Below are positions 8,259 through 15,932 of a stretch of 37,834 nt of DNA, piece after piece. Location: NCBI GenBank assembly GCA_030539495.1, contig JAUNRX010000010.1:8233-46066 (forward strand), read 5' to 3'. The translations under genes and the position numbers were made by a program. The notes beneath the pieces were generated by a model. That model worked only from the letters and a program-made list of their open reading frames with translations. It was not told the DNA's origin and made no database searches. Source of the DNA: a bacterium. GTDB lineage: Bacteria > Bacillota > Clostridia > Lachnospirales > Lachnospiraceae. The stretch's first letter is position 1. Each line of letters starts with the position of its first letter.

Positions 8259-8346
8259 GACAGATAAGAAAAACTGAACTACCCCCCAAAAGTTAGACCT
8301 AAAAATCTAACTTTTTGGGGGCAGTTCAAACTTATCTGTCTTTTTT
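8253..8346 (-). terminator. 94-nt nested palindrome at the 3' end of the deacetylase gene
   Basis: Outer arms AAAAAAGACAGATAAG (8253-8268) and its perfect complement (8331-8346) enclose TGAACT/AGTTCA (8275-8280, 8323-8328). The inner stem CCCCCAAAAGTTAGA (8283-8297) pairs with 8306-8321 around an 8-base loop. It lies directly after the deacetylase stop codon, so its leftward transcript should fold into a very stable hairpin followed by U6, acting as a terminator. Its A-run is shared with hairpin 4 of repeat copy A. Confidence 0.8.
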
Positions 8347-9399
8347 CTAGAAACAGCCGATTAAGTGATGTAATCGAATTGGCTCATTTTTTGCTTCTGA
8401 TAATTCATCAATTGTCAAAAGCTCAAATCCTTGTTCGGTTAATCCTTTTACAATTCGTTCTACACCAGCCGTAGTCGTTGGATGAATATCATGCATTAAG
8501 ATAATATCACCATCTTCTGCATGTTCAAGGACATACTTCACTAAACGTTCCGTATCTCTATATTTCCAATCCTCAGTATCCTTGCTCCATAATATTTGTC
8601 CTTTATCAATGAACTGTTTGATACTATTAGTTACGGCTCCGCCTGGCTGTCTCATAATCGTTGGTACGACTCCGATTGCCTCTTTCACCTTCGCATCACA
8701 TTTGTCCAGTTCTTCTTTAATCTGAGTCTTTGATAATTTTGTAAAGTTTGGATGTGTATATGAATGATTACCATACTGGCATCCTAACTCAACTGCACGT
8801 TGCATATAGGCCTTTGTTGTATTATTAATATTCTGGCCTACTACAAAGAATGTTGCATGGGCATGATACTTCTCCAGTGCATCTAATACCTCTGGAGTGT
8901 ATTTTCCTGGTCCATCATCAAACGTAAGTGCCAATTGCTTTACTTTTTGAACTGTGACTGTACAGCTTACTGTCTTATCTCCAACTTTTGCAGTAATTGT
9001 AGCTTTCCCCTTTGCCACACCATTTACTACGCCGTCTTTCGATACTTTTGCAACCGTTTCGTCGGAGCTTGTCCAAGCTACTTGTTGCGTTGTTCCATTT
9101 ACCTTTAACTCAACATTTTTACTAGGAGCGATTTTTGCTTCTGTCTTGTTAATGGTAATATTGCCTTCTTCAGGCTGATATGTAGGTGTTTCTGTTGTTG
9201 CAGCCGATGTAGTATTTGGTTTTGCTGAAGCCGTGGCTGTTGATGATACTTCTCCTCCTACGTTTGCAACTGGCTGGGAAAGCTTTTGTTGATCCATAAA
9301 AACTTTTGTTCCAAAGCCAATCATCACGAGTAAGATGAGACAAATTAACACTTTAAAAATGTCAATTCTTGGTTTTCTTCTTCTACTTTCTTTTTTCAT
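8347..9399 (-). CDS. Membrane-anchored polysaccharide deacetylase with Ig-like domain
   Basis: Carbohydrate esterase family 4 enzyme that removes N-acetyl groups from a cell-surface glycan, probably peptidoglycan. The start is placed at ATG 9399 (350 residues): GAGGT lies seven bases upstream and the protein then opens with a basic stretch and one membrane helix (about 16-34). An upstream in-frame ATG at 9483 lacks these merits. After a Ser/Thr-rich linker comes a Big_2 Ig-like domain (about 85-150), then the NodB domain with LTFDDGP, HSYTHP, the RQPGG motif, SKDTEDW and MHDIH, so the metal triad and catalytic residues are intact. Confidence 0.9.
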   Translation of the reverse strand: MKKESRRRKPRIDIFKVLICLILLVMIGFGTKVFMDQQKLSQPVANVGGEVSSTATASAKPNTTSAATTETPTYQPEEGNITINKTEAKIAPSKNVELKVNGTTQQVAWTSSDETVAKVSKDGVVNGVAKGKATITAKVGDKTVSCTVTVQKVKQLALTFDDGPGKYTPEVLDALEKYHAHATFFVVGQNINNTTKAYMQRAVELGCQYGNHSYTHPNFTKLSKTQIKEELDKCDAKVKEAIGVVPTIMRQPGGAVTNSIKQFIDKGQILWSKDTEDWKYRDTERLVKYVLEHAEDGDIILMHDIHPTTTAGVERIVKGLTEQGFELLTIDELSEAKNEPIRLHHLIGCF

Positions 9400-9658
9400 T
9401 TTACTACCTCGATGTAAATTAACCCCCATTTCACTTAGTATATCCGTCTTAAAAAGGATACCATCATTAGTATTTATTGTCAAAGTTCACCTATTCCTTC
9501 TTATTCCATCAAATTTTAGATATCTTAATATATATAATGATTTTCTTAGTTTTTAAGGCATCTTAGTTCATCTTTTCTTAATAATCCATTTCTTTTAGTT
9601 GCTAAAATTAATATTATTATGTCCTCTCATTTCATATCTACCCTTTCTTTCTCTTGGT

Positions 9659-9686
9659 ACATTGTCACACTTCGATTCATATAATA
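9659..9686 (+). promoter_or_regulatory. Candidate SigK-type sporulation promoter
   Basis: The interval 9400-9712 holds no gene. ACA at 9659-9661 is separated by 16 bases from CATATAATA (9678-9686), matching the SigK pattern AC-N16-CATAnnnTA known from Bacillus and Clostridia. It lies 27 bases before the collagen-like start codon. AT-rich DNA makes chance matches possible. Confidence 0.45.
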
Positions 9687-9712
9687 AATAAACTGTGGAA
9701 ATGAGGTGTTCC

Positions 9713-11209
9713 ATGTTTTTTAAGAATAAAAAATCAAAAGAAAATAAAAAGGAAGAAAATAATTTACACAATATGAATATATACAACCCCTATTGTCCTC
9801 CACCAATCACTGGTCCAATGGGACCTACCGGGCCTACCGGACCTGCCTGACCTAGCAGTGGTGTTACAGGGCCTGCTGGACCTTCTGGGCCTACCGGACC
9901 AAGTGGACCTATCGGATCTACCGGACCTACCGGACCTACTGGACCTGCCGGGGTTACCGGGCCTACCGGACCTGTGGGGCCTATCGGTCTTGCCGGACTT
10001 ACGGGTGCTACGGGACCTACCGGACCTATCGGACCAACTGGCGGTATTGGATTAACCGGAGCCACCGGACCTACCGGACTTAGAGGTGCTACGGGACCTA
10101 CCGGACCTATCGGACCTGTCGGACCTGCTGGCTCAATTGGACCTACGGGACCTGCCGGACCGATTGGTGCTACCGGACCTACGGGTTTTATTGGAGCTAT
10201 TGGACCTACCGGTGCTACGGGACCTACCGGACTTAGAGGTACCACTGGGCCTACCGGACCTGTCGGACCTACCGGGCCAAGTGGTACTGTAGGACCTGCT
10301 GGAACTATCGGACCTACCGGACCTACCGGCGCTATTGGGCCTACCGGACCTGCTGGTGTTTCCGGACTCACAGGTATTCGTGGATCTATCGGTCCTACCG
10401 GTGCTACGGGGCCTACCGGACCTACTGGCGCACTTGGACCTACTGGACCTACCGGGCTTAGAGGTGCTACCGGGCCTACTGGACCTACCGGAAATGCGGG
10501 ACCAAGCGGTAATATTGGACCTACCGGACCTGTCGGGCCTGCTGGACCTACGGGGCCTACTGGAAGCACCGGACCAATCGGACCTACCGGACTTAGGGGT
10601 TCTACTGGACCTACTGGACCTACCGGGCCTACCGGTGCTACTGGGTTAACAGGCGCAATTGGGTTAACCGGTGCTACTGGACCTACCGGGCCTACCGGTT
10701 CCATTGGGTTAATCGGTCCTACCGGCCCTAGTGGGCCTACCGGACTTAGAGGTGCCACGGGACCTACTGGACCTACCGGTGATACAGGACCAGTTGGTTT
10801 TAGCGATTATGCTCAATTTGCTGCTCTGGCAAGTTCAGCTGCCCCTAATACGGATATTCCTCTTACAACCAGTAGTACCTCCGGAACAATTGTAGCGCTG
10901 ACGAATTCAACAACATTGACTTTAGATGCCGGATATATCTACTTAGTTACCTATGCAATTTCAGGCACCTCAACAACGGCAACATTTATACAAGTAATAC
11001 CAGTAATTAATGGTAGCTTACAAACTTTTTTCTCTGCTATCAATCCTTCCACTACTGCTAGTAATAGAAATGCTTCTGTAAGCGGTTCCTTCTTAGTTAC
11101 TCAAACTGCCACTGCTTCAGCAACGTTGTCATTTAGAAGCTCTACAGGCTCAACCTCTGCTAGCCTTAGCGGCGTAATTACCGTTACACCTGTTGCAATT
11201 GCTAGTTAA
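9713..11209 (+). pseudogene. Collagen-like (BclA-type) surface protein gene with in-frame TGA
   Basis: The reading frame opens at ATG 9713 behind GAGGTG, with a Lys/Asn-rich start and NPYCPPP, then enters Gly-X-Y repeats. Codon 46 (9848-9850) is TGA where the repeat demands GGA, a single G-to-T change; the frame then continues unbroken to 11209. The intact product would have 498 residues: a short N-terminus, about 310 residues of GPTGPTG-type collagen repeat, and a C-terminal domain of about 135 residues rich in Ser/Thr, like the trimeric heads of exosporium proteins. An internal GTG at 9974 has no ribosome binding site. It may be a nonsense mutation, a base-call error or a phase-off allele. 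Confidence 0.8.
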
Positions 11210-11263
11210 TAAGCTGAAATTCTTTGAAATAAATGCAGGATCTTATTTGCCGACAAACTGAAA

Positions 11264-11395
11264 GGGCTGCCACTTATGTGACAGCCCTCAGCTTGGCGAC
11301 ATTCCCCTTCTGCGCGGCAAAGTTTCTTCGACTTGAAGTTTTTGCCCCCTCATGAATGAGGGATGCCAAGCCTAAGAGTTTCGAAGACACTTTGT
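11264..11395 (-). repeat. Dispersed hairpin element, copy E (reverse, internally deleted)
   Basis: On the minus strand this copy begins with ACAAAGTGT (11395 leftward), has a first hairpin using CTTCGA/TCGAAG, and then the core CTTTGCCGCGCAGAAGGGG followed by AATGTCGC, nearly identical to copies A and B. The second arm of the core hairpin is missing; the sequence jumps to GAGGGCTG. The last hairpin (11264-11273 with 11278-11287) may also terminate the collagen-like gene. It starts two bases after the glycosyltransferase stop codon. Confidence 0.7.
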
Positions 11396-11397
11396 TC

Positions 11398-12504
11398 TTA
11401 TTCTTTTTTATCTTGTATTGCCTTTAAGGTTCCTTCAATTAAAGTAAGGTTCTCTCGCAGCCTTGGATCCCTTGGAGATAACTGAACGGCTATTTTCTGA
11501 TTTTCTAAAGCTTCCTCATACAGTCCAAGATAAAAAGCTCCGACTGCTGCCAGGTCATAAGGAGTTGCATCCCACGCTTCCCCACTGTTAATGTAGCACT
11601 CCGACTTCTTTGTAATCTTTAAAGCTTCTGTAGACATAAAATAAACTGTTGTAAAGTCTCCTAATTGGTTAGCAAACTTGGCAAATTCCACGTAACCATC
11701 ACGCATCCAATAAACCTCCGCAATAGCATGGTAATACCAAGAATATGCCTGATTATACTGATTTAAGGCCGCATAGGCACTGGCAATCCACCGCATTGCA
11801 GCTCCACGTTCCTCCCTCCATGTTGCAGTTTTAAGGGATAAATACTTTTTCAGCCATTTAATACATTCCTTCCAGTTTCCCTGATACATATATTCTCTTC
11901 CTAGATAATAATTCATCCGATCATCCTCTGGCATTTCCTCCACCCCAAGCTTCAATAAGGAAAGGTAGGATCCCCTAGACTTTGTAGGATCCGGGTGATG
12001 GTTTAGAACTATCCCTTTAATAAAAACTTCCTTAAAAGGACGCTTTCCCTGATACATAAGGACTTCATGACAAGGATAGACCCATCGAAATCCCATCCTT
12101 TGATGAATCTTAAAATAATTAAATTGGATAAATGGTGTTCCATCTTCATTTAAACTCCAATTATATAAGTATTTTCCCTGACATATGTCATCAGACCAAG
12201 CCGCTTCCAGCTTTTCTCTCCATCCGGGTTCAAGTATTTCATCCAAATCCGTACATACACAAATATCCACATCATCCGGAACATGATCCAGCGAAAGATT
12301 TCTTGCCACATCAAATCGCCAAGGAACGACCGGTTCCACATACACCGTTGCCCCTAACTCACGAAGCCGCTCTACCGTCTTATCCTCCGATCCGGTATCG
12401 GTTACAACAATCTGATCCGCTTCCTTCATGGAATTTATCCAGGCTTCCACAAATTGCTCTTCATTTTTGCAAATGGCATATACACATACTTTATATTTCC
12501 CCAT
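11398..12504 (-). CDS. GT2-type glycosyltransferase with TPR-like C-terminus (paralogue 2)
   Basis: A 368-residue protein with a GT-A fold glycosyltransferase family 2 domain in the first half: the opening VYAICKNEEQ, VTDTGSEDKT for nucleotide-sugar binding, and the DxD-like CTDLDEILEPGW. The second half is a set of helical repeats (TPR-like, with YNQAYSWYYHAIAE and YLGLYEEALENQKIA). The start is ATG 12504, which shares its A with the TGA of the upstream gene (TGATG), a sign of translational coupling; the GTG one codon earlier is less likely. It is a close paralogue of the upstream gene and probably cytoplasmic. Confidence 0.85.
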   Translation of the reverse strand: MGKYKVCVYAICKNEEQFVEAWINSMKEADQIVVTDTGSEDKTVERLRELGATVYVEPVVPWRFDVARNLSLDHVPDDVDICVCTDLDEILEPGWREKLEAAWSDDICQGKYLYNWSLNEDGTPFIQFNYFKIHQRMGFRWVYPCHEVLMYQGKRPFKEVFIKGIVLNHHPDPTKSRGSYLSLLKLGVEEMPEDDRMNYYLGREYMYQGNWKECIKWLKKYLSLKTATWREERGAAMRWIASAYAALNQYNQAYSWYYHAIAEVYWMRDGYVEFAKFANQLGDFTTVYFMSTEALKITKKSECYINSGEAWDATPYDLAAVGAFYLGLYEEALENQKIAVQLSPRDPRLRENLTLIEGTLKAIQDKKE

Positions 12505-13598
12505 CACCGATACGCCTCCACCTTTTCCATAATAAGCTTAAGGTTAGTTATTAAACGCTCATTTTCAGGTTCCAGACTTAGTGCACGGGTTTCATGCTCT
12601 ACTGCCTTTCCATACAATCCCATAAAATAACACGCTATGGCGGCATAGTCCTCTAGATCTGGTCCATAACATTCAGTTTCCATCAAATAAGATCCGGTCT
12701 TCATTGTGCCTGAAAGTGCACGTTCGGTTACAAAATAAAGAAGTCTCCAGTCTTTCTCATCAAATGCAAATCTGGCCATCGCTAAATATGGTTCTCTTAC
12801 ATAAGGACATTCTCCTATAGCTCGATAAAAATAAGCCTTTGCCTCTTCTTTTATTCCTAGATTGAGATAGCAGATTCCTATAAATCGGTATGCTGCCGAC
12901 CGCTCCTCTTCCCACACTGCACTCTCTAGTGCCAAATACGCCCTTAACGTATTAATACTTTCTATAAATTTCCCATAATACATATACTCTCTGCCAAGCC
13001 AAAAAATAGTTCTGTCATCGGTTGGATTTTCTTTTGCCGACAGTTCCAGCAACGGCAGATACTGTCCTCTTGATTTTGTAGTATCTGGGTGATGATTTAA
13101 AGTAATAGAATAGATATCAGCGTAACAATCCGGATCTTCTCCTTTATATTCAAGGACCTCATGAACAGGGTGTATCCAACGAAAACCATGCCTACGATGA
13201 ATTTTTTCCATAACAAACTGCTTATCCGGAGAACCATCTTCATGATAAGACCAGGAGAACATATATCTTGCCCTTGTATGCTTCTTTTCCCAAACCTGCT
13301 CTAACTTCTCCCGCCACCCTGGCTCAAAGATTTCATCCAAGTCATTGCTTACGCAGATATCCACATCGTCCGGAATATGGTCCATTGCAATATTCCTTGC
13401 CACATCAAATCTCCAAGGAATGATTTTTTCTTCATACACTACTACGTGATTTTTTCGTAGTAACTCAACCGTCTTATCCGTAGATCCGGTATCGGTTACT
13501 ACAATTAAGTCGGCCTCACTCACGGCCTTTACCCAACGCTCTACGTACTTCTCCTCGTTTTTGCAAATGGCATAAACACATATTTTATATTTCCCCAT
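12504..13598 (-). CDS. GT2-type glycosyltransferase with TPR-like C-terminus (paralogue 1)
   Basis: A 364-residue protein built like its downstream neighbour: VYAICKNEEK, VTDTGSTDKT and SNDLDEIFEPGW in the GT2 domain, then helical repeats (YYGKFIESINTLRAYLAL, GIKEEAKAYFYRAIGEC, YGKAVEHETRALSLEP). The conserved PWRFDVARN and LNHHPDTTKSRG segments are shared by both, showing tandem duplication. The donor sugar and acceptor cannot be read from sequence. The position tail-to-tail with a Thr-rich collagen-like gene suggests glycosylation of that protein, by analogy with exosporium BclA clusters. Confidence 0.85.
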   Translation of the reverse strand: MGKYKICVYAICKNEEKYVERWVKAVSEADLIVVTDTGSTDKTVELLRKNHVVVYEEKIIPWRFDVARNIAMDHIPDDVDICVSNDLDEIFEPGWREKLEQVWEKKHTRARYMFSWSYHEDGSPDKQFVMEKIHRRHGFRWIHPVHEVLEYKGEDPDCYADIYSITLNHHPDTTKSRGQYLPLLELSAKENPTDDRTIFWLGREYMYYGKFIESINTLRAYLALESAVWEEERSAAYRFIGICYLNLGIKEEAKAYFYRAIGECPYVREPYLAMARFAFDEKDWRLLYFVTERALSGTMKTGSYLMETECYGPDLEDYAAIACYFMGLYGKAVEHETRALSLEPENERLITNLKLIMEKVEAYR

Positions 13599-13679
13599 AG
13601 TTTCCTTACATCATTTCAATTCTCATTTAGTTTATTCTATGTAAAAGCTGTCTACATATGAGTCCTGCAGGATTCCTTT

Positions 13680-13688
13680 TATTATATG
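13680..13688 (-). promoter_or_regulatory. CATATAATA box upstream of the glycosyltransferase pair
   Basis: On the minus strand CATATAATA lies 82 bases upstream of the first glycosyltransferase start, identical to the -10-like box of the collagen-like gene. No good SigK -35 (AC) is found 16 bases upstream, so this is weaker. The rest of 13599-13816 shows nothing recognisable. Confidence 0.3.
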
Positions 13689-13816
13689 ATTTCTTTTGCT
13701 TTTGGCTACTAACCTTTCATAAGCATAGAAAAATTTTATCGGTACATAATAATTTTGTGTTAAAAAATAGATGAAAATCTAATAAATAAAATCTAGAATT
13801 AGAAAGGATGTAACAC

Positions 13817-14302
13817 ATGAAAACATATTCCAAAAAAGTGGGTTCCATTTATATTGGAGTTTTAGTTTTTGTACTTATCTTCACTTTGTTTCCCCTGCAA
13901 AAAGGCACGCTGACTAAGGCTACTTCAGGCCGTACTGATATTCCAATGCTGATTGAAGCCAAACAGATTGCCAATGATACGGTACAAATCACGTTTGATA
14001 AGCCTTGTGATGTTAAAAAAGCAATCAAATCCAACAACTACTGGCTTCAGGATACCACCAAGTCAACGTTAGAAGGAATCGCAACCTTGGTAAAGGAGGA
14101 ACAAATTAACACAGAAAATGCACTTACTCCCGATCAAGTATCAATCTCCCCTGTCGATAATTCTGCCAAACTTTATAATCTTAAGTTCAATAATCAAATT
14201 CCTGTTGGTCAGACTTATCGACTAATTGCCGGCAATATCGCTGCTCCTGATACTGCTGCTTACACTGGAAGTAATGGCTCCGTCGACTTTGTAACCAAAT
14301 AA
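13817..14302 (+). CDS. Secreted protein of unknown function
   Basis: A 161-residue exported protein. Residues 12-35 form a signal or anchor segment (IYIGVLVFVLIFTLF). The mature part begins with beta-strand-like sequence (MLIEAKQIANDTVQITFDKP) of the kind seen in Big_5/SLH-associated Ig-like domains, and ends with VGQTYRLIAGNIAAPDTAAY. No catalytic motif is recognised. AGAAAGGATG precedes the start. It is a single gene with its own strong terminator, next to convergent minE. Confidence 0.6.
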   Translation: MKTYSKKVGSIYIGVLVFVLIFTLFPLQKGTLTKATSGRTDIPMLIEAKQIANDTVQITFDKPCDVKKAIKSNNYWLQDTTKSTLEGIATLVKEEQINTENALTPDQVSISPVDNSAKLYNLKFNNQIPVGQTYRLIAGNIAAPDTAAYTGSNGSVDFVTK

Positions 14303-14306
14303 AGCG

Positions 14307-14353
14307 AAAAAAGCCATCACAAGAATTCTTCCTCCTTGTGATGGCTCTTTTTT
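14307..14353. terminator. Strong bidirectional terminator
   Basis: AGCCATCACAAG (14312-14323) pairs perfectly with CTTGTGATGGCT (14335-14346), flanked by an A-run and a T-run. It serves the convergent secreted-protein gene and minE. Confidence 0.92.
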
Positions 14354-14354
14354 A

Positions 14355-14624
14355 TTACTTCACCTTTAAATTACGTATTGGAATATTTGCATATAATGCC
14401 GGCACCACGGTACCGTTATCCTCGATATCTGTTTGCTTAATTTCAATATCCAATGCCGATGCATCAAAATCGATGTATCTTGAAATCACTTCCATGATAT
14501 CGCTTTTCATTCTCTCCATTAATTCAGGAGAACAGGTAGCACGATCAGAAACAAGTAGTAACTTCAGCCTGTCTTTGGCAACATTGCCTGAATTATTTGA
14601 CCTAAAAAAATTAAGAACTCCCAT
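14355..14624 (-). CDS. minE: Cell division topological specificity factor MinE
   Basis: An 89-residue MinE. The N-terminal MGVLNFFRSN is the membrane-targeting segment. The anti-MinCD helix follows (KDRLKLLLVSDRATCSPE, about 18-35), then the dimerising beta/alpha domain with IEVISRYI-like and LYANIPIRNLK strands. It stimulates MinD ATPase activity to position the division site. It follows minD by 35 nt in the same operon. Confidence 0.95.
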   Translation of the reverse strand: MGVLNFFRSNNSGNVAKDRLKLLLVSDRATCSPELMERMKSDIMEVISRYIDFDASALDIEIKQTDIEDNGTVVPALYANIPIRNLKVK

Positions 14625-14659
14625 AGTATCTCCTTACTTTTTCTTAATTATTTTTTCCC

Positions 14660-15451
14660 TTATTTTTTCTTAAACAAATGTGTTAATTTGCTTATAAATC
14701 CTTTTTTCACTTCTAAGTCAAGGAATGGAACTTCTTCACCAGTTACCCTTTTACATATATTCATATATGCTTTTCCTGAAAGACTTTCTGAACCTACTAC
14801 AGGTTCTCCTCTATTTGTTGAAATAACAATTGCTTCGTCATCTGGAACGATACCGATTAATTTTACTGCTAAGATGTCCACTACATCCTCGCTGGATAAC
14901 ATGTCTCCACGTTGCACCATGTCCATACGGATACGGTTCACAACTAAATTAATCTGGCTCATTTCATTTGTTTCTAATAATCCGATAATACGGTCGGCAT
15001 CACGAACTGCAGAAACTTCCGGAGTCGCTACTACGATTGCTCGGTCTGCACCTGCGATTGCTGTTGCAAATCCTTGTTCAATCCCTGCCGGGCAGTCAAT
15101 TAAGATATAATCGAATTCAGGTTTTAATGCCTCAATAATTGCCACCATCTGTTCTGGATTGATCGCAGATTTGTCTTTTTTCTGTGCTGTTGGAAGTAAA
15201 AACATGTTTGGATAACGTTTGTCTTGGATCATTGCATCCTGAATATCGCATTTTCCCTCAACGACATCTACTGACGTATGCACAATGTCATTTTCAAGGT
15301 GCAATACAACATCCAAATTTCTTAGTCCAGTATCTGCATCTATTAAAACGACCTTTTTTCCTAACATTGCAAGTCCCGTACCAACATTAGCCGTAGTCGT
15401 AGTCTTACCAACTCCACCTTTTCCTGATGTGATTACTATTACCTCACTCAT
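14660..15451 (-). CDS. minD: Septum site-determining ATPase MinD
   Basis: A 263-residue ParA/MinD-type ATPase. It has the deviant Walker A SGKGGVGKTTTT (residues 9-20), the switch segment LIDADTGLRNLDVV, Walker B-like YILIDCPAGIEQGF, and a C-terminal amphipathic membrane helix (FISKLTHLFKKK). Together with MinE it controls division-site placement at the membrane. No minC precedes it; upstream are two tandem hairpin repeats and a gene of another function. Confidence 0.95.
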   Translation of the reverse strand: MSEVIVITSGKGGVGKTTTTANVGTGLAMLGKKVVLIDADTGLRNLDVVLHLENDIVHTSVDVVEGKCDIQDAMIQDKRYPNMFLLPTAQKKDKSAINPEQMVAIIEALKPEFDYILIDCPAGIEQGFATAIAGADRAIVVATPEVSAVRDADRIIGLLETNEMSQINLVVNRIRMDMVQRGDMLSSEDVVDILAVKLIGIVPDDEAIVISTNRGEPVVGSESLSGKAYMNICKRVTGEEVPFLDLEVKKGFISKLTHLFKKK

Positions 15452-15576
15452 TTTTTATCCTCCGTAATCTTATTTATACCAATACTATATCGGTATATAT
15501 CAATTAAATAATAAGAGTAATTCTTTATACTATAAATAGAATACCACTAGTTTGTAAAAATATCCATATTTTTTGT

Positions 15577-15728
15577 AACAAAGTGTATACATATCGAGTT
15601 TTGCAGGCAAAACTCGCTGCGCCGAACCCTGTCGCCTTAGCGACTTCTTCCTTTCAGGTGAGTGCGCATCCTCGCCCTTCTTTTCAGGGCGTTTTTAGGA
15701 TAGAGGGGGAGTAACCTCCCCTATTTAC
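15577..15728 (+). repeat. Dispersed hairpin element, copy C1
   Basis: It opens with AACAAAGTGTATAC, then a short first hairpin CGAGTTTTGC-AG-GCAAAACTCG (15595-15616). The core shows GCGC (15619-15622), CCTG (15628-15631) paired with CAGG (15655-15658), GTCGC with GCGAC, and GCGC (15664-15667). Hairpin 3 (CGCCCT/AGGGCG) is followed by T5, and a fourth hairpin is rich in G/C. It is about 90% identical to the adjacent copy C2. No gene lies in 15452-15932. Confidence 0.82.
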
Positions 15729-15867
15729 TTCGAGTTTTGCCTGCAAAACTCGCCGCGCCGAACCCTGTCGCCTTGGCGACTTCTTCCTCTTGGGTGAGTG
15801 CGCATCTTCGCCCTTCTTTTTAGGGCGTTTTTTTAGGATAGGGGGGAGTAACCTCCCCCCTATCCTA
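15729..15867 (+). repeat. Dispersed hairpin element, copy C2
   Basis: Tandem copy of C1 with a period of 136 bases. Hairpin 1 has the same arms with a changed loop. In the core the C1 pair CCTG/CAGG is replaced by CCC (15763-15765) with GGG (15792-15794), a compensatory change. Hairpin 3 is followed by T7, and hairpin 4 (TAGGATAGGGGGGAG pairing with its complement) ends in an A-run shared with the terminator of the U32 gene. Confidence 0.82.
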
Positions 15868-15904
15868 AAAAAAGACTGCCTCCAAATTTCTTGGTAAGCA
15901 GTCT
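15867..15904 (-). terminator. Terminator of the lysA-U32 operon
   Basis: AGACTGC (15873-15879) pairs with GCAGTCT (15898-15904), and A7 at 15867-15873 gives the U-tract on the leftward transcript. It lies 28 bases beyond the U32 stop codon and abuts repeat C2. Confidence 0.75.
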
Positions 15905-15932
15905 CTTCTATTACATCATTTTACACATCATT

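Noticed and set aside
9595..9786. 63-codon minus-strand ORF upstream of the collagen-like gene
   Set aside because: It covers the candidate promoter and the N-terminal codons of the collagen-like gene and has no ribosome binding site or recognisable content.
9848..9850. TGA as a selenocysteine codon
   Set aside because: The repeat position requires Gly, no Sec-type hairpin is evident immediately after, and collagen-like proteins are not selenoproteins.
9790..10758. Long minus-strand ORF rich in Gly-Pro-Val triplets
   Set aside because: It is the complement of the collagen repeat. The repeat codons (GGA, CCT, ACC) keep all frames open, and the plus-strand frame has the start site, the head domain and the expected Gly-X-Thr pattern.
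15577..15867. CRISPR array or group II intron
   Set aside because: There are only two copies with no variable spacers between constant repeats, no cas genes, and no domain V-like hairpin or reverse transcriptase.
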